A stretch of 64,000 bases of DNA from Symsagittifera roscoffensis (Eukaryota > Xenacoelomorpha > Acoela > Convolutidae): NCBI RefSeq assembly GCF_963678635.1, contig NC_087064.1:28496189-28560188 (forward strand). Direction: 5' to 3'. A program made the translations under genes and the position numbers. The notes beneath the pieces are model-generated. The model saw nothing but the letters and a program-made list of their open reading frames with translations. It searched no databases and was not told where the DNA came from. Positions 9,455 to 20,348 of this stretch are shown piece after piece (the first letter of the stretch is position 1; each line of letters opens with the position of its first letter).

Positions 9455-10904
9455 CTAGACACACGAAGAAGAAGAAAAAGAAAATTTATATCTCCAATAT
9501 CAAATTAAATTTAACATAATTTGTATCAATAGCTGATTAGTTTCATAGTGGAGGGGATAGACGAAAGGCATATTCCATGCCTACATATTGTCTACCCTGG
9601 ATAATTTAAACAAACATTGACAGTAAATATTTATTACCAAGAACAGAGAAAAAAAACTATTTACAACGCATCATTTTCCCGTTTTCTTCATGCATCTTAC
9701 GAGGAAAAGCACTTTTATTACACATGAGAGCACACAATTTGATAGCAGAATATTAATAATGAAAAATGTAAATATAAAATAAATCCTTTAATTTTGTTGG
9801 CTTTTCGCAGTTTCGTAAAAAATGCAGTTCCAAAACAGGTTTCCAATTTATAAATGCAATATGTTTCTCTTAGCACAAAAAAGTCTGTGGTCACAATTGA
9901 AAATTTGATTGTGATAAAAAAATAGAAATCTTCATACTTTTTAATTATTTATTTTTTTAAAGATTGATTTTCCGAAGTTCAGAAAAAAGTCGTGATTTCT
10001 CAAAAACCAGAAGCTTCTGAGAGTCCATGTTTTCAGTTTTAACCCCCAGTCTCTTGCTTGTGTCATGTAGCATCTGACCACACGGTTTCAAATCAAAAAG
10101 TCAGGGGAAAATGCATTAAACATTTAGAGTTATATTAACTTTTCAAGGAAGGGGAAATCACAGAATTGGGAAAAAATAATATTCTTCAAAAACAGAAAAT
10201 TGAAAAATTTACGTTTTCGGCTTGCAGATAAAACTAGTCTATTTTCAGATAGGAATATCCTTTTCATTTATTTTCCATTGAAAAGTTTTTGAATTAAAAC
10301 ATGGTTACCAGGTATATAATTGTCCTTAACTTGTGAACGAAACACTTTCATCAGGCAGAGACAATTTTCCACCACTAACTGGTAACAAATCATTTTCACT
10401 AAAAAAAATCAATAATTTTGACCCTCTTTTAGTGAGGGAGCAGGATTTTGCTTTCTTTTTGCATAAAGGGGAACAAATGTACAGAGATCGAATTTTCTTG
10501 TGTTTTATGCATAGACTTCAGTGCGAAACAAAGAATTTAGAAAACAGTTTTGATGTTTTTGGTTGAGTGAACGCAAGGAAAACTTGAGCAAATTATATAC
10601 ATAAAGCTCATGAACGGACAGTTTTATTATCTAAGAATGATTGAGTGATACTTTCGATTTTTTTTTGAAATAAATCATGTGCATAATTTTCGTTGCATCA
10701 TGATAATCTATTATCTATTATATATTTAAATGCGGGCTTCACTATCTCGCCATGTTTAAGCTTTTTCAACGTATTATTTTTGCAGGTTTAAGCTATATCG
10801 TATATTGCAATGGTTAAGATTTTTTTTTCAATTTTCCAATTTGATTTTAGTGTTTATTTTGGCGAGTTTAAATTAAGCAGCCCAATATCGAATTAAGGGT
10901 TGCG
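9455..10904. other. Intronic AT-rich DNA
   Basis: I see no coding exon, RNA gene or mobile-element end here. Short ORFs are compatible with chance in AT-rich DNA. Confidence 0.5.
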
Positions 10905-11930
10905 AATTTGGCCTCCAATCTTGAATGCATGAATCATTTTAGTTAACGAAATAAGACGATTTTTGAGATTTTTTCAAAAATTTTCAGAAATTTCAAATAA
11001 CAAAATAATTTACAAAACTTGAAGTTCCCAACCCTGTAGTTGGGTGCTGTCAGAGTACTCTAAGGAGTTAAAAATCTTGCCTCCAAATATGACTGCTCAA
11101 TTCTTAGTAGTTTTCGAGATATGATATTTTTTGTGATTTTTTCAAAAATTTTCAGAAAATTTTATTTAATTATTTCTCAAAATTTGAATTTCTCAATCTT
11201 GTAGTTGGGTGCTGTCAGACTACTGTAAAGAGTTACAAATCTTGCCTCCAAGTATGACTGCTCAATTCTTTGTAGTTTTCGAGATATGACGTTTTTTGTG
11301 ATTTTTCCAAAAGTTTTCTGAAAACTTCAGAAAGTTTAAATTAATTATTTTTTCAAAATTTGAAAGTTCCAACGCTATAGTTCGGTGTTGTCAGGGTACT
11401 CTAAAGAGTTGCAAATCTTGCCACAAGCGACTGCTAGACGCGACTGCTCTAATGCTTTTAGTTTCCGAGATCTGACGTTTTTTGACTTTTTCAAAATTTC
11501 TCGAAGAACTTATCTACAAAGAAATTCAAAAAATTTGAAAATACTAATTTGATGAAGATACAACCTTATTGTCATCGTACACCCAGGCGTCTCAAATCTT
11601 GCCTCTCAATATGAATGCTCAAATCCTTTTAGTTTCCGAGATAAGACGTTTTTTTTTTTTTTTTTTTTTCAATTTTTTTTTTCGGAAACTTAGGTTTAAA
11701 AAAATTCACAAAATTTTGGGATTCCTAACCCTATAATAGGGTGCTCTTAGTGGTTGCAAATCTGGCCTCCAAAGTTCTCCAGAGGCCCATTAAGTTTTCG
11801 AGATGACGCTTTTAAAATGGGAACTAAAAAAATGTAAAAGTTCGAAATTACCAACCCTGTAATTGGGTGCAGTCAGAGTACACTAAAAGTTTGCAGATGT
11901 TGTTTCCTATATATGCGGTTTTTCATGAGC
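10905..11930. repeat. Diverged tandem repeat, unit about 170 bp
   Basis: Six units are recognisable from the recurring phrase TAGTTGGGTGCTGTCAGAGT and variants at about 11041, 11206, 11382, 11565, 11738 and 11864 (spacings 165, 176, 183, 173, 126). Each is followed by AAATCTTGCCTCCAA and then TTTTCGAGATATGACG-like blocks. The units differ considerably, so the array is old. Confidence 0.8.
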
Positions 11931-12231
11931 TGTCGTAAAATTTCGAAGCACCGAAGGTGCGTTAAACGCTAGTTTGATTTAACATCGTGAAACTGGTACA
12001 ACTGGTGCAGCCGACATTCAATGTGTGTGATTTTTGTAAAAAGTTTAGTTTATTCATATTCTTATTTCTCGAATTTTCTTCATTTGAGCTGAACGATTCC
12101 AGGCAGGGTTTGCTTTGATGCAAGCGTTCCTAATGAATAATATTGTTGTGTTATCGGTATCTTGTAATGATCCGATAAGATAAGTATCGGAATAGGATTC
12201 TACATAGATGAAATTGGACGTCTTTGTTTAG

Positions 12232-13523
12232 GTCTTAACTGCTTCAAGACCGCGTCTGGCATCAAGGTAATATACTGGACCGAGGAAGTTAACAAAGAAA
12301 ACGACACAGAAATGGCCACTGATTTGAGCGACGCCCTAACACGACTAGCAGCTTCAAAATGCGACATCCTACTTACATCCTCTTTTCCAATGGGAGTGTA
12401 CAATTTCACCATCGATCCGTTGGAGTCGAAGAAATTCGCAAGTTTGACTCTCTCGAAACTAGCTAAAGCAGTTTGTCCGAGATATCATTTCTGTCCAAAC
12501 CCTAAGGGCGAATATCATCAGAGACATCCGTATAGAAACGAGAATGTGTTGGCAATGAAGAAAAGTAACCATACGAGGTTTATAACTTTAGCTGATGTGG
12601 CAAGTAAGAGTTCGCAAAAATGGGCGTATCTTTTTGGAATTGATTTGAATAAACTAGAAGCTTGTGATATCCAAACTGAATGTCCATATACAGCATCTTT
12701 ATTGAAGGGAACCGAACCAAATAGTGGAAATCACAATTCATCTTTAAGCTCAGAACAGACTAATGCTAGTTTCAGATGGTCAAGTTCAACGGAGGATAGT
12801 TTCAATGAAAATGGTCCTAAAAATAAGCGACCGAAGACATCTTTGAACCACAAAATCGAGAGAGAATGTTGGTTCTGTTTGAAAACCGAAGCATGTGAGA
12901 AACACTTGATCGTTCATGTAAACGAAAGCAGTACTTTCTACTTGGCGTTGGCCAAAGGTGCAATACATCCGGATCATTTATTAATAGTACCAGTTGATCA
13001 TCATAAAAGTGCGGCGATGTTGCCGGAAGATTTGCAGCAGGATTTGGAAACATTGAAAACGCAGGTGTTCAAATTTTTTGAAAACCAAGAAAAAGACTGC
13101 GTCATTTTTGAGAGGTCTTATACACAAGTTCACTTTGTGTTACAAGTGGTGCCTGTTAGGCGATCTGTGTCTAAGAATTTGTTGCCCGCGTTTCAGTCGC
13201 ACGTTAATAAAATCAATGGAATAGCGGTTGAAACTATCAAAGCGCCAGGTACTTTGAAAAGCGCCTACGAAAAGAGCGATAGATGTAATTATTTTCACGT
13301 AGAGTTTCCGTCTGGTGAAGAGTTTTTCATACCGTTGAGAATATCGAATTTCCCAATAAATTTTGGCAGACAGTTCATATGCGACCCGGAGGTGCTGAAT
13401 TGTCCTCGAGCGGCTGACTGGCGATCGTGTGTTTTGTCCAAGACGGAAGAAGAGGAGAATCGGAACAGCATCAAAGATTCCTTCGGGAAGTTTGTGGTCG
13501 AATTTGCTTCGGCAGATATTTGA
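12232..13523 (+). CDS. CWF19L1: CWF19-like protein 1, exon 2
   Basis: The acceptor CTTTGTTTAG precedes 12232. The phase-1 join with exon 1 gives a 530-codon protein, close to the human 538. Residues about 102-200 match the end of the phosphatase-like region (CDILLTSSFPMGV, RYHFCP, HPYRNE). The CwfJ C-terminal domain 1 starts near Cys313 (CWFCL...KHLIV) and has the HIT-like DHLLIVPVDHH stretch. Domain 2 near the end contains FGRQFICDPEVLN and ADWRSC. The ATG at 12312 is internal, not the start: frame and homology extend 5' to 12232. No frameshift is seen. The central linker (about residues 250-310) is Ser/Asn-rich and has a basic KNKRPK run. Known role of the family: association with late or post-catalytic spliceosomes. 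Confidence 0.93.
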
Positions 13524-14210
13524 TTGAGATATAAAACTTGTAGTTATTTGTTATATTGTTTGCTAGAAAGTCTGTTGATTAAAGAAAAAAATGATTATTT
13601 ACAAATTCCACGTTGCTCTGCGATCGCAATATCTAACCATCGTAAACAAATTATTAAGGTTTCAACTTTGGGATGTGTTACTTATATTCAAGCGTTAGGT
13701 CAATTGAACAGTGGTGAAAAAACAGTGCATCACATCGCGAGTTTAATTTTTCTGAAACCTTTCGTATATTGAAACCATTTTGAGTACCCTGATAACAAGT
13801 TGTTCAACCTTTATCAAACCTGGCACATGCTTAAGACTTGTTCTTTTACCAAACCACTAATTGAATCTTCTGTTAGTTTTTGATTTCTTTAGCGTTCATC
13901 TTTTTTTCCGGGAACTTAAGTGAGAACTTTTTCAGTTTGTTCAGCTGGCTTCAACTTTCGTTCATAAAATGATTCTAAAAGTGATTGGTTCGTGTGAATA
14001 AACTTTTTGATGCATGGTTGGATCACTTTCAGATTCCGCTTGTGTGTGAGGCCTCGTGAACCACCATCCGTCGGGCTACTTAGAACTTGTTGGCAGTTGT
14101 CACAGATCCTTTTGCTGAGTGAAGAGAGAAAGAGCTATTACTGCAGGGACAGCGACTGTTTGGTGTTATCAGGAGCAAGTTGAGGTTGTACGAGAAAAGT
14201 TGAACCAAAA
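13524..14210 (+). other. CWF19L1 3' UTR and intergenic region
   Basis: Candidate poly(A) signals are ATTAAA at 13578-13583 and AATAAA at 13997-14002. The promoter and 5' UTR of the next gene must lie in the last few hundred bases before 14211. No other coding sequence is evident. Confidence 0.5.
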
Positions 14211-14228
14211 ATGGCTCAAACCAACAAG
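14211..14228 (+). CDS. RRM/CCHC RNA-binding protein, exon 1
   Basis: The exon encodes MAQTNK and ends at AAG|GTGAAC in phase 0. The start context AAAAATGG is favourable. It joins exon 2 at 14451, directly before the RNP2 motif; very short first coding exons are common in this class. Confidence 0.75.
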
Positions 14229-14450
14229 GTGAACTCAAGTTTATTTTTGCTTATTTCTGACACTTAAAAAGGTGCTTTTTTTGGCTTATTTCTGACACGC
14301 AACTGATTGACTCAATATAGAATAGTTTTTAGAAATTATTGTTTGCTTGAGTAGACATGTGCTCCAGATTACAATAACTATTGGAGTTTTTCCAACCAAT
14401 GGCCTTCGAGCTAAAATTAGGTTTAATAATTTGAACTTTTTGCCGTCCAG

Positions 14451-14623
14451 GTGTACGTGGGAGACCTGCCGGATAACGTAGAGGAGGATGAGATTAAGGC
14501 CCACTTCGAGTCAATAGGAGGCCAAGGAAGCGTGACTGACGTGGAGCTGAGAAGCACCTTTGCGTTCGTCCACTTCGAGGACAGCAACAGCGCAGAAGAG
14601 GCCATCCAAAAGCTCAACAATAC
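14451..14623 (+). CDS. RRM/CCHC RNA-binding protein, exon 2 (RRM)
   Basis: The exon follows the acceptor TTGCCGTCCAG and encodes residues 7-63. RNP2 is VYVGDL and RNP1 is STFAFVHF, with the usual spacing and the expected EEAIQKLNNT helix, so this is one RNA-recognition motif. RNP1 lacks the common Gly-Phe-Gly form and resembles RBM4/lark (YAFVHM-type). The donor is AATAC|GTTAGT, phase 2. Probable role: sequence-specific RNA binding in splicing or translation control, by analogy with RBM4/lark. Confidence 0.88.
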
Positions 14624-14844
14624 GTTAGTGTTTGTTTAATTTAGCTTGTATTTTTTTACAGTGAATAAATATATAGAGTTTATGGTGGAAATTTGGAGCT
14701 TTATGGAATGCAAGGACTTAATGAATGCATCCTGAAACTGGGACTGATTTGCTACGGTCATGCTGAAAACGCCATGCAGTATCATTTAAGACTCATTAAA
14801 GGAAGCTTTGTTCAATAAAATATATATAGTATTTATTTTTTCAG

Positions 14845-15291
14845 CGAGATTGCGGGTAAAGCGATTCGAGTTGAGAGGCCCAAACCGAGACGAGGACGAG
14901 GCGGTGGACCGGGAGGCTTTGGTGGCCGAGGAGGCGGCGGAGACAATTGCTTCAACTGCGGGTTCTCTGGTCACTGGCAGCGTGATTGTCCCAAGGCGAG
15001 AGGATCTTACGGAGGTGGCCGAGGCGGTGGCGGTGGTTTCAGTCGAGGCGGTGAGGGATCATATGGAGGTGGTGGCTTTGGAGGCGGCGGTTATGGAGGA
15101 GGAGGTTATGGAGCCCCGAGACAGGACGGCGGTGGACCCCGAGGAGGAGGAGGAGGAGGAGGAGGAGGAGGAGGCGGGTTTCGAGGACGTGGTCGAGGAT
15201 TCGGCGGTGGACGTGGACGTGGCAACTGCTTCATCTGTGACCAGCCAGATCACTGGGCCGGAGAGTGCCCCACGAAGCAACAGGAGCCGAG
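14845..15291 (+). CDS. RRM/CCHC RNA-binding protein, exon 3 (RGG and two zinc knuckles)
   Basis: The acceptor TTTTTTCAG precedes the exon, and its first base completes Thr64. It finishes the RRM ([12 protein letters not shown]), then gives a Gly/Arg-rich tract with two CCHC knuckles: Cys99, Cys102, His107, Cys112 and Cys192, Cys195, His200, Cys205. Between them is Gly-rich sequence with a Gly run encoded by a (GGA)n tract at about 15139-15170. RGG regions usually bind RNA non-specifically and are methylated on Arg. One RRM plus two knuckles differs from vertebrate RBM4 (two RRMs, one knuckle), so I do not assign a symbol. The donor GAG|GTACGT leaves phase 2. A second long ORF over this exon (14808-15365) is a frame shadow. 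Confidence 0.9.
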
Positions 15292-16070
15292 GTACGTTCA
15301 TGAGTCCTGCATTCATTAACCATGATTTATCAAGGCTCATTTTGAATTTGCCAATGAAACCGTGAAATTCATGGTTTCACGTTTAACAATAATATACACC
15401 AGTGGACAAAGTTAAACGCAAAATTACGTTTTTACACTCTAAATGGCCTAATTTTAAGGACAATATTTGCTTTGAATTGTAATAAAAATCTTACTTCAAC
15501 CTTAGCGATAATCCGAAGTGCCCTCTCGGAAAGTCTGTTTTTAATTTGAAATACTTACCAGTTAATTGCGAATCTGAAAATGCCAGTTTTAATATTTGTA
15601 ATAGGCTTTCTTAAGGAGTGAACAGTTTTCGAATAAAGCGGAGTAGGAAAATTTGATCCTGCGATTCGAAACATTTAAAACGAGAAAATTGCATTGTTCA
15701 GTGTGAGAATTTTCGCACCTTTGCAAAAAACCTATTACAAATTGTAAAAACTGGCATTTTCAGACACATAACAAGGATAGCCGGTTACTGCAAGTAGCAG
15801 AGAATGTTCCGACCAGTCTTAAAAAATCCAAAAATGTTTTTCAAGTTGGTGTCGTTTTTTTCTGCATGTTTTGATTAAAAAATCTGACCGGAAAATTAGA
15901 AATTAGGCATATTTGAGAGTCATAGTAATAACGGTCAATTGGTTGAAAAATTTTTTGCGGAAGTTTTTTGAGTATTCAAGTTTTTGATTCCCAAAATTAC
16001 TAAGTTTTCACGCCTTAAATAAGCTTAAATAGGCTATTGAAATTACTAACTACCTTACTAATTAGCTCGA

Positions 16071-16240
16071 AATTAGACCAAAAATTAAAAATTTCCAACC
16101 GGTTTTTCTTGACACGGATGAAATTTTTTGAAGTTTTTTAATATCGTTCGAATCACGACTGAAAGGGCTTTTATATGAGATATCACTCTATGCTCTCCGA
16201 TGATTAGTTGTAGCAGCTGATTTTGCGTGGAAAACAAAAA
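16071..16240 (+). repeat. Dispersed repeat family 1
   Basis: Shared phrases (AGACCAAAAAT, AACCGGTTTTTCT, GACTGAAAGGGC, ATATCACTC, then TTTTGCGTGGAAAA) recur in the same order at 18651-18800, 19255-19420 and, more weakly, 31800-31980. Another module, TGTTCCGACCA near 15810 and 18910, accompanies it. It is probably an old non-autonomous element; its ends are not defined. Confidence 0.6.
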
Positions 16241-16320
16241 GAAACAAGACTGCTCGTATCAGGGCGAAGCACTGAGTGTTCCGACTGCCTTTTAAGGTTT
16301 AGGAAGCAGTAACAACATGA

Positions 16321-16770
16321 AAAAAATTAAATGTAAAAAAAATAAAATGAAAAACAGTTTGTAAAAAAATTTGAGATATTTTGTGAAAATTATCCCCCCA
16401 CAAGCCATTTAAAGTACAAAGTGATAAATTTCGCTTCCAGTAACACATCAATTATGGTAAAGAAGCTTCCTTCAACCAATTTGGAACGATTTCTAGGACG
16501 GATTAAATCTCCGCTTACGCGTTAGCGCGAAATATATCGCGCGTTAATTGTCCCAAATTGGCCAAAATGCCAACCTTTAAACCCCCATAACTTTACGAAA
16601 AATGATCACAGGTGAAATATCTTTTCAATTTTAAGCTCAGGACAACAATACCTTTTGAATGGTATAAAAAATTCCGTCAAAAATGGCTAGTAAAAAAGTC
16701 GAAATTTGTCTGAAGAAAAAACCCACCCCGAGCACAAATATTCCGTTACTTTCGTATCAAAAGTCGGAAC
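16321..16770 (-). repeat. Dispersed repeat family 2 with GCGCGA hairpin
   Basis: Read on the minus strand, this matches 35860-36270 of the tandem array over several hundred bases. It includes CGTTACTTTCG at one end and the hairpin GCGCGATATATTTCGCGC followed by ACGCGTAAGCGGAG (hairpin at 16526-16543). A truncated relative lies at 30760-31220. Confidence 0.7.
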
Positions 16771-17062
16771 AAAAAACTAAACACACCCGAATACAAAGTT
16801 CCTGCCCATTTTCAATGATTGGAACAATAACCTGGGGCAGATCGATAATTTGCTATCAGTCGGCGTAAAGTTTCGTTAAAACTTGTCCAGAAAGGACCTT
16901 TTTAGTAAAAAGAATGTCCAAAAAGGACCTCTTAAAAATTGTCCAAAAGGACCTTAAAAATAAGCATTTTAGAGAGTAAAGCCATAGCTTGCGTTTGATT
17001 TTGTCCACTCAATTGGATATGATCAATAAATCTGCAGTTTTTTTAAATAATTGTCGTTTCAG

Positions 17063-17069
17063 ATATTGA
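17063..17069 (+). CDS. RRM/CCHC RNA-binding protein, terminal coding exon
   Basis: After GTCGTTTCAG the first base completes Arg213, then TAT TGA gives Tyr214 and stop. Total length is 214 residues. The phase fits exon 3 exactly. The remainder of the exon (to 17141 or beyond) is 3' UTR. Confidence is moderate because so little coding sequence is involved. Confidence 0.55.
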
Positions 17070-17935
17070 AGCTCTGGCTGCAAACCCCATTCAGAGAGAC
17101 GTTACATCCTATTCACTAATATCTGTTGATTTTGGTTTTTGGTAAGTGCTTTTCTTACTGAAGTCAAATTTTGTTGTTTGAGCATTGAGAGTAGTAGAGC
17201 TTTTGTTTTGTTTTAGTATACTCACTATATGACAGTTGCTCTTTTCAACGTGCGTGCATTTATTACTCGTTAACCAATAAGCCTGCAGTTCTGTGTGTTT
17301 GGTTGGATTGGACCTGGAATGTCGAATAGGAAGAGAAAAAAAGGAGAGAAGAAATGAATCGAAATTTCAGATGCTTGCTTACCATTATACGTACAATGTA
17401 GTTTCTCAGAATGTCTATCACATCAGCCGACAAAACTTACAACTGATTAAAATGGTGTTAGATTTATGTCCTTACTATAGTTCTTTTTTGATTTTTTTTT
17501 GACAGACAACTTCAGGTCGTTCCCAGATTTATTGGGATATTATGCAGTAAAACTCTTTGATGCAGTTTGGTTTGTTTGTGTGGAATAATTCAAAATAACA
17601 CGATATCATCATCTTATAGCAAGTTTAACAGGTCGCAATCAATTGGATTAAAAAGAATTTTCTCGTCTAAACAATTGGAAAATATCTTAATTTTAAGCGT
17701 TTTTCCATGTCTTTCTTCGGTGGTCAGATAACTATCAAAAAGATAGTTTATTTGTCACCACCAATGCTGTGAATTATTTTCCCTGTAAGGGATATCAGTT
17801 CAAGCTCAAAAGTTAATAAGCTCTTGTTTACCAAGTCTTTAACTGTTCCTCATTTTTTTTTTGTGTTAAAACAAAGTGCAAAAACCCATGAAGTGCAGTA
17901 ACAATTGTTTTAGACTGGAATGAAGAAATAAAGCT
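17070..17935 (+). other. 3' UTR of the RRM/CCHC gene, with possible intron 17142-17505
   Basis: A strong donor TTG|GTAAGT (17142) and a pyrimidine-rich acceptor TTTTTGACAG (ending 17505) could define a 364-bp 3'-UTR intron. The stop codon lies 72 nt before that junction. The ORF at 17293-17502 is not conserved-looking. Confidence 0.4.
17927..17932 (+). terminator. Candidate poly(A) signal
   Basis: AATAAA lies within GAAGAAATAAAGCTG, about 860 bp after the RRM/CCHC stop codon. Confidence 0.5.
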
Positions 17936-20108
17936 GTATTAGCTGTGATACTATATGTAGTCTGAATCCCATAACCGAATCCACTGAATAGTAAACCAAA
18001 ACAAAAGAGATTCATGGAGTCATTTGCGTTCTTATCCTCTGGCGATATGATTTGATATTTGATGAAATGGATATTCTTTTATTTTCCTACTCCTAATTAT
18101 TACTTTCACACCTGAAACACAAAATTTTATGTCAACAGTTATTAAAATTCGCTTGTTTAAATTTGCTGAAATTTGAACCGTTGACTGAAATGTAGCTCTA
18201 ATTATTGTGAACTGTTATCAGTTTTGTACTCATTATTTTAAAGTTAATTTTTGCGTCTCTGTTTTTTGTTTTTCTGTTCGCTAATTGAGCTGACAAAAAT
18301 CGAAATAGGAAGAAAGGTAACCGAAAGTGCTTTTTGGAGATAAATGGTGAAAAAAACGTAGATAAACACAGCTAGATAAAAAAAGATATTATTAAATGTT
18401 TTTTTTTGGGCGGGGGGGGGGGGGGGGGGGGTGGTGGTTAATCAAAAAATTGTAGACCAATGATGAGAAAAAACTGCGGATTTAATACAATCTAGGCACA
18501 GATTTCATTTAAAAAAAGTCACGAAACGTCTTTTTTCCCACATTTTTTTTAAAATTGTTTGAAAGAGGAAAATCATGCAAACGGACTATGGGTTGATAGG
18601 CCCGATAGCCTTTGATAGATCCTCTGCAAATTGAGCTGAAAATGAAATTAAATTAGACCAAAAATGAAAATTTCAAACCGGTTTTTCTCGAAACTGTGTG
18701 AAAAATTTTTAAATGGTCGAATCACGATTGAAAGGGTTTCACAATGATATATCACTGAATTATTTGTGGTACCTGATGTTGCGTGGAAATCAACGCAGAT
18801 ATTCAGAAAGTGTTTTTTTTGGGTGAATGGTTAATCAAAAACTTTGTAGACCAACAAATAGATTAAAAACAAGGATATCTGATTGCTGTGCAAGTAGCAC
18901 AGAATGTTCCGACCACAGTTTTAGAAAAATACAAAAACAATTTTTTTAATTAGTGTCATTTTTTCCGCATGGTGTGATAAAAAAAAGTCTGAACGAAAAA
19001 AAAAACTTGGGAATATTTGACAGTCATTTTAAAAAGGCCATTCGGAAAACATTTTTTAAAAAGAAAATTGACTAGGAAAACGAAAAAAAAATAACTAAAA
19101 TTTTTTATCAGAAAATTTTGGAACTTTTAACCTTTGCTTACAAAATGATGCTGAAAAACTCCAAACTTTTATTTGAGTACAACTAAGTATGCACGGCATT
19201 AAGTGAGCTTGATCATGATCGTGTGATTATGTAGCTTGATCACAATGTTAGATCGAAATTAGACCAAAGATCAAATTTTCAAACCGGTTTTTCTCGACAC
19301 TGAGAAAATTTTTTAAACTTTTTCAATGTCGTTCGAATCACGATTGAAAGGGCTTTAATATGATATATCACTCGACCCATTAAGGTAATTGTTTGTGGTA
19401 CCTGATTTTGCGTGGAAAATAAAAAGGAAAAAAGCTGAAAAAAAAACACCCGAATACAAAGTTTGTCCCCATTTTTCAAATGCTCGGAACAAAAATCAAG
19501 AATAGCCGATTGTTGTGCAAATAGTTTCGACCAAAACATTAGGAAAGAAAGGAAAGGCATCGAAACGTATTATGCTTAGACAAGCCGGATCCTCTGAATC
19601 GCAGAAGCATCAACTATTATTCTTGTTAATTTAACCATCAATAAGCTACATTAACGAGGAGCGATAACTAGAAATGCATTCAAACTTTGACCGATCCTCT
19701 TTTATAGCAGTAAGTTAGTCCATAGCAAACGTTAAGTTTTTTCGAATGCTGAGAAAGCGTTTGGGGCTCAAAATTAAATTTAAAGGGCATATTTTTCACG
19801 TAACTGGGAAAGTTATTTCATCACTTAACTTGCGAATTTTCCCTGAGATTTCATCGAAAAACTATCCTAGACAATAGCTTTTCACCCACGTTTGGGATGT
19901 AATTGGAAGACCGCGAGTGCGCTAAACAAAATTTTTCAAACAATGTTGTTATCACACATTGACTTATTGAAGTGAACTGCAAAAACAGCTGTTTTTTAAA
20001 GTTAGGTATCAACGTGTATCATATTGGCCACGGCCTAATTAGCTGATAATGACAGATTATTTAAGATGACCCTGTCAAAGGCTGGAAACAAGTTAACAGT
20101 CTCTTTTA
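17936..20108. other. Intergenic DNA rich in decayed repeats
   Basis: It contains two copies of repeat family 1 (18651-18800 and 19255-19420), a TGTTCCGACCA module near 18908 and a G-run of about 20 bases at 18412-18431. I see no gene. Confidence 0.6.
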
Positions 20109-20113
20109 CAAAG
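20109..20113. repeat. Target-site duplication, left
   Basis: CAAAG directly precedes the LTR at 20114 and is repeated after 26914. Confidence 0.88.
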
Positions 20114-20348
20114 TGTAAACTCAAACTAGGTGGAATCTGTTTTATCTCAAGTTTTTCTATTTAATTAGTTTCCTTGTTTTATTTCAAGAGCTAATAACAA
20201 TTGTCAAGACTAATATTTCCAAGTTTTCGTGTTCGTGAGCTTAAGTCACTTCTGTCTTTCTTGCCGTTTTTCGTCGTGGCATATTATTTGCGTGCAACAT
20301 TTATGCCTTGATGTTGTTGAAACTGTGCATCAAACAGTGCGCTGTACA
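20114..20348 (-). repeat. LTR of copy B (3' LTR on element strand)
   Basis: It is 235 bp, TGTAAACTC to GCTGTACA. It lacks about 18 bp present in the other LTR near 26807-26830 (AATGTTTTCACTTTC region). The purine-rich AAAAAGGG (minus strand) next to it could be the polypurine tract. Confidence 0.88.

Larger units (their letters stand above)
2565..12231 (+). other. CWF19L1: CWF19L1 intron 1 (9667 bp)
   Basis: The donor is GTAACT and the acceptor is CTTTGTTTAG. Contents in order: a MITE fragment (2649-2730), a foldback repeat (2981-3280), an antisense BEL/Pao element (3305-8708), possible antisense exons (8825-9454), about 1.4 kb of unassigned AT-rich DNA, a diverged tandem repeat (10905-11930) and 300 bp before the acceptor in which I see nothing. 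Confidence 0.8.
15292..17062 (+). other. Intron 3 of the RRM/CCHC gene
   Basis: The intron runs from GTACGT to GTCGTTTCAG. It carries dispersed repeats (16071-16240 and 16321-16770) that recur elsewhere in the window. I see no conserved exon inside. Confidence 0.6.

Noticed and set aside
10905-11930. CRISPR-like regular repeats
   Set aside because: The repeats are long, diverged and without unique spacers of constant length; this is a eukaryotic tandem repeat in an intron.
12312-12314. ATG at 12312 as the start of an independent gene
   Set aside because: The frame and CWF19L1 similarity extend upstream to the acceptor at 12231 and join exon 1 in phase.
12200-13053. Minus-strand ORFs over CWF19L1 exon 2
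   Set aside because: They are shadows of the clearly conserved plus-strand frame.
14808-15365. Long acidic ORF (Glu/Ala/Val-rich) over the RGG exon
   Set aside because: It is the shifted reading frame of GGN/CGN-rich codons; the RRM-CCHC frame has conserved motifs and matching splice phases.
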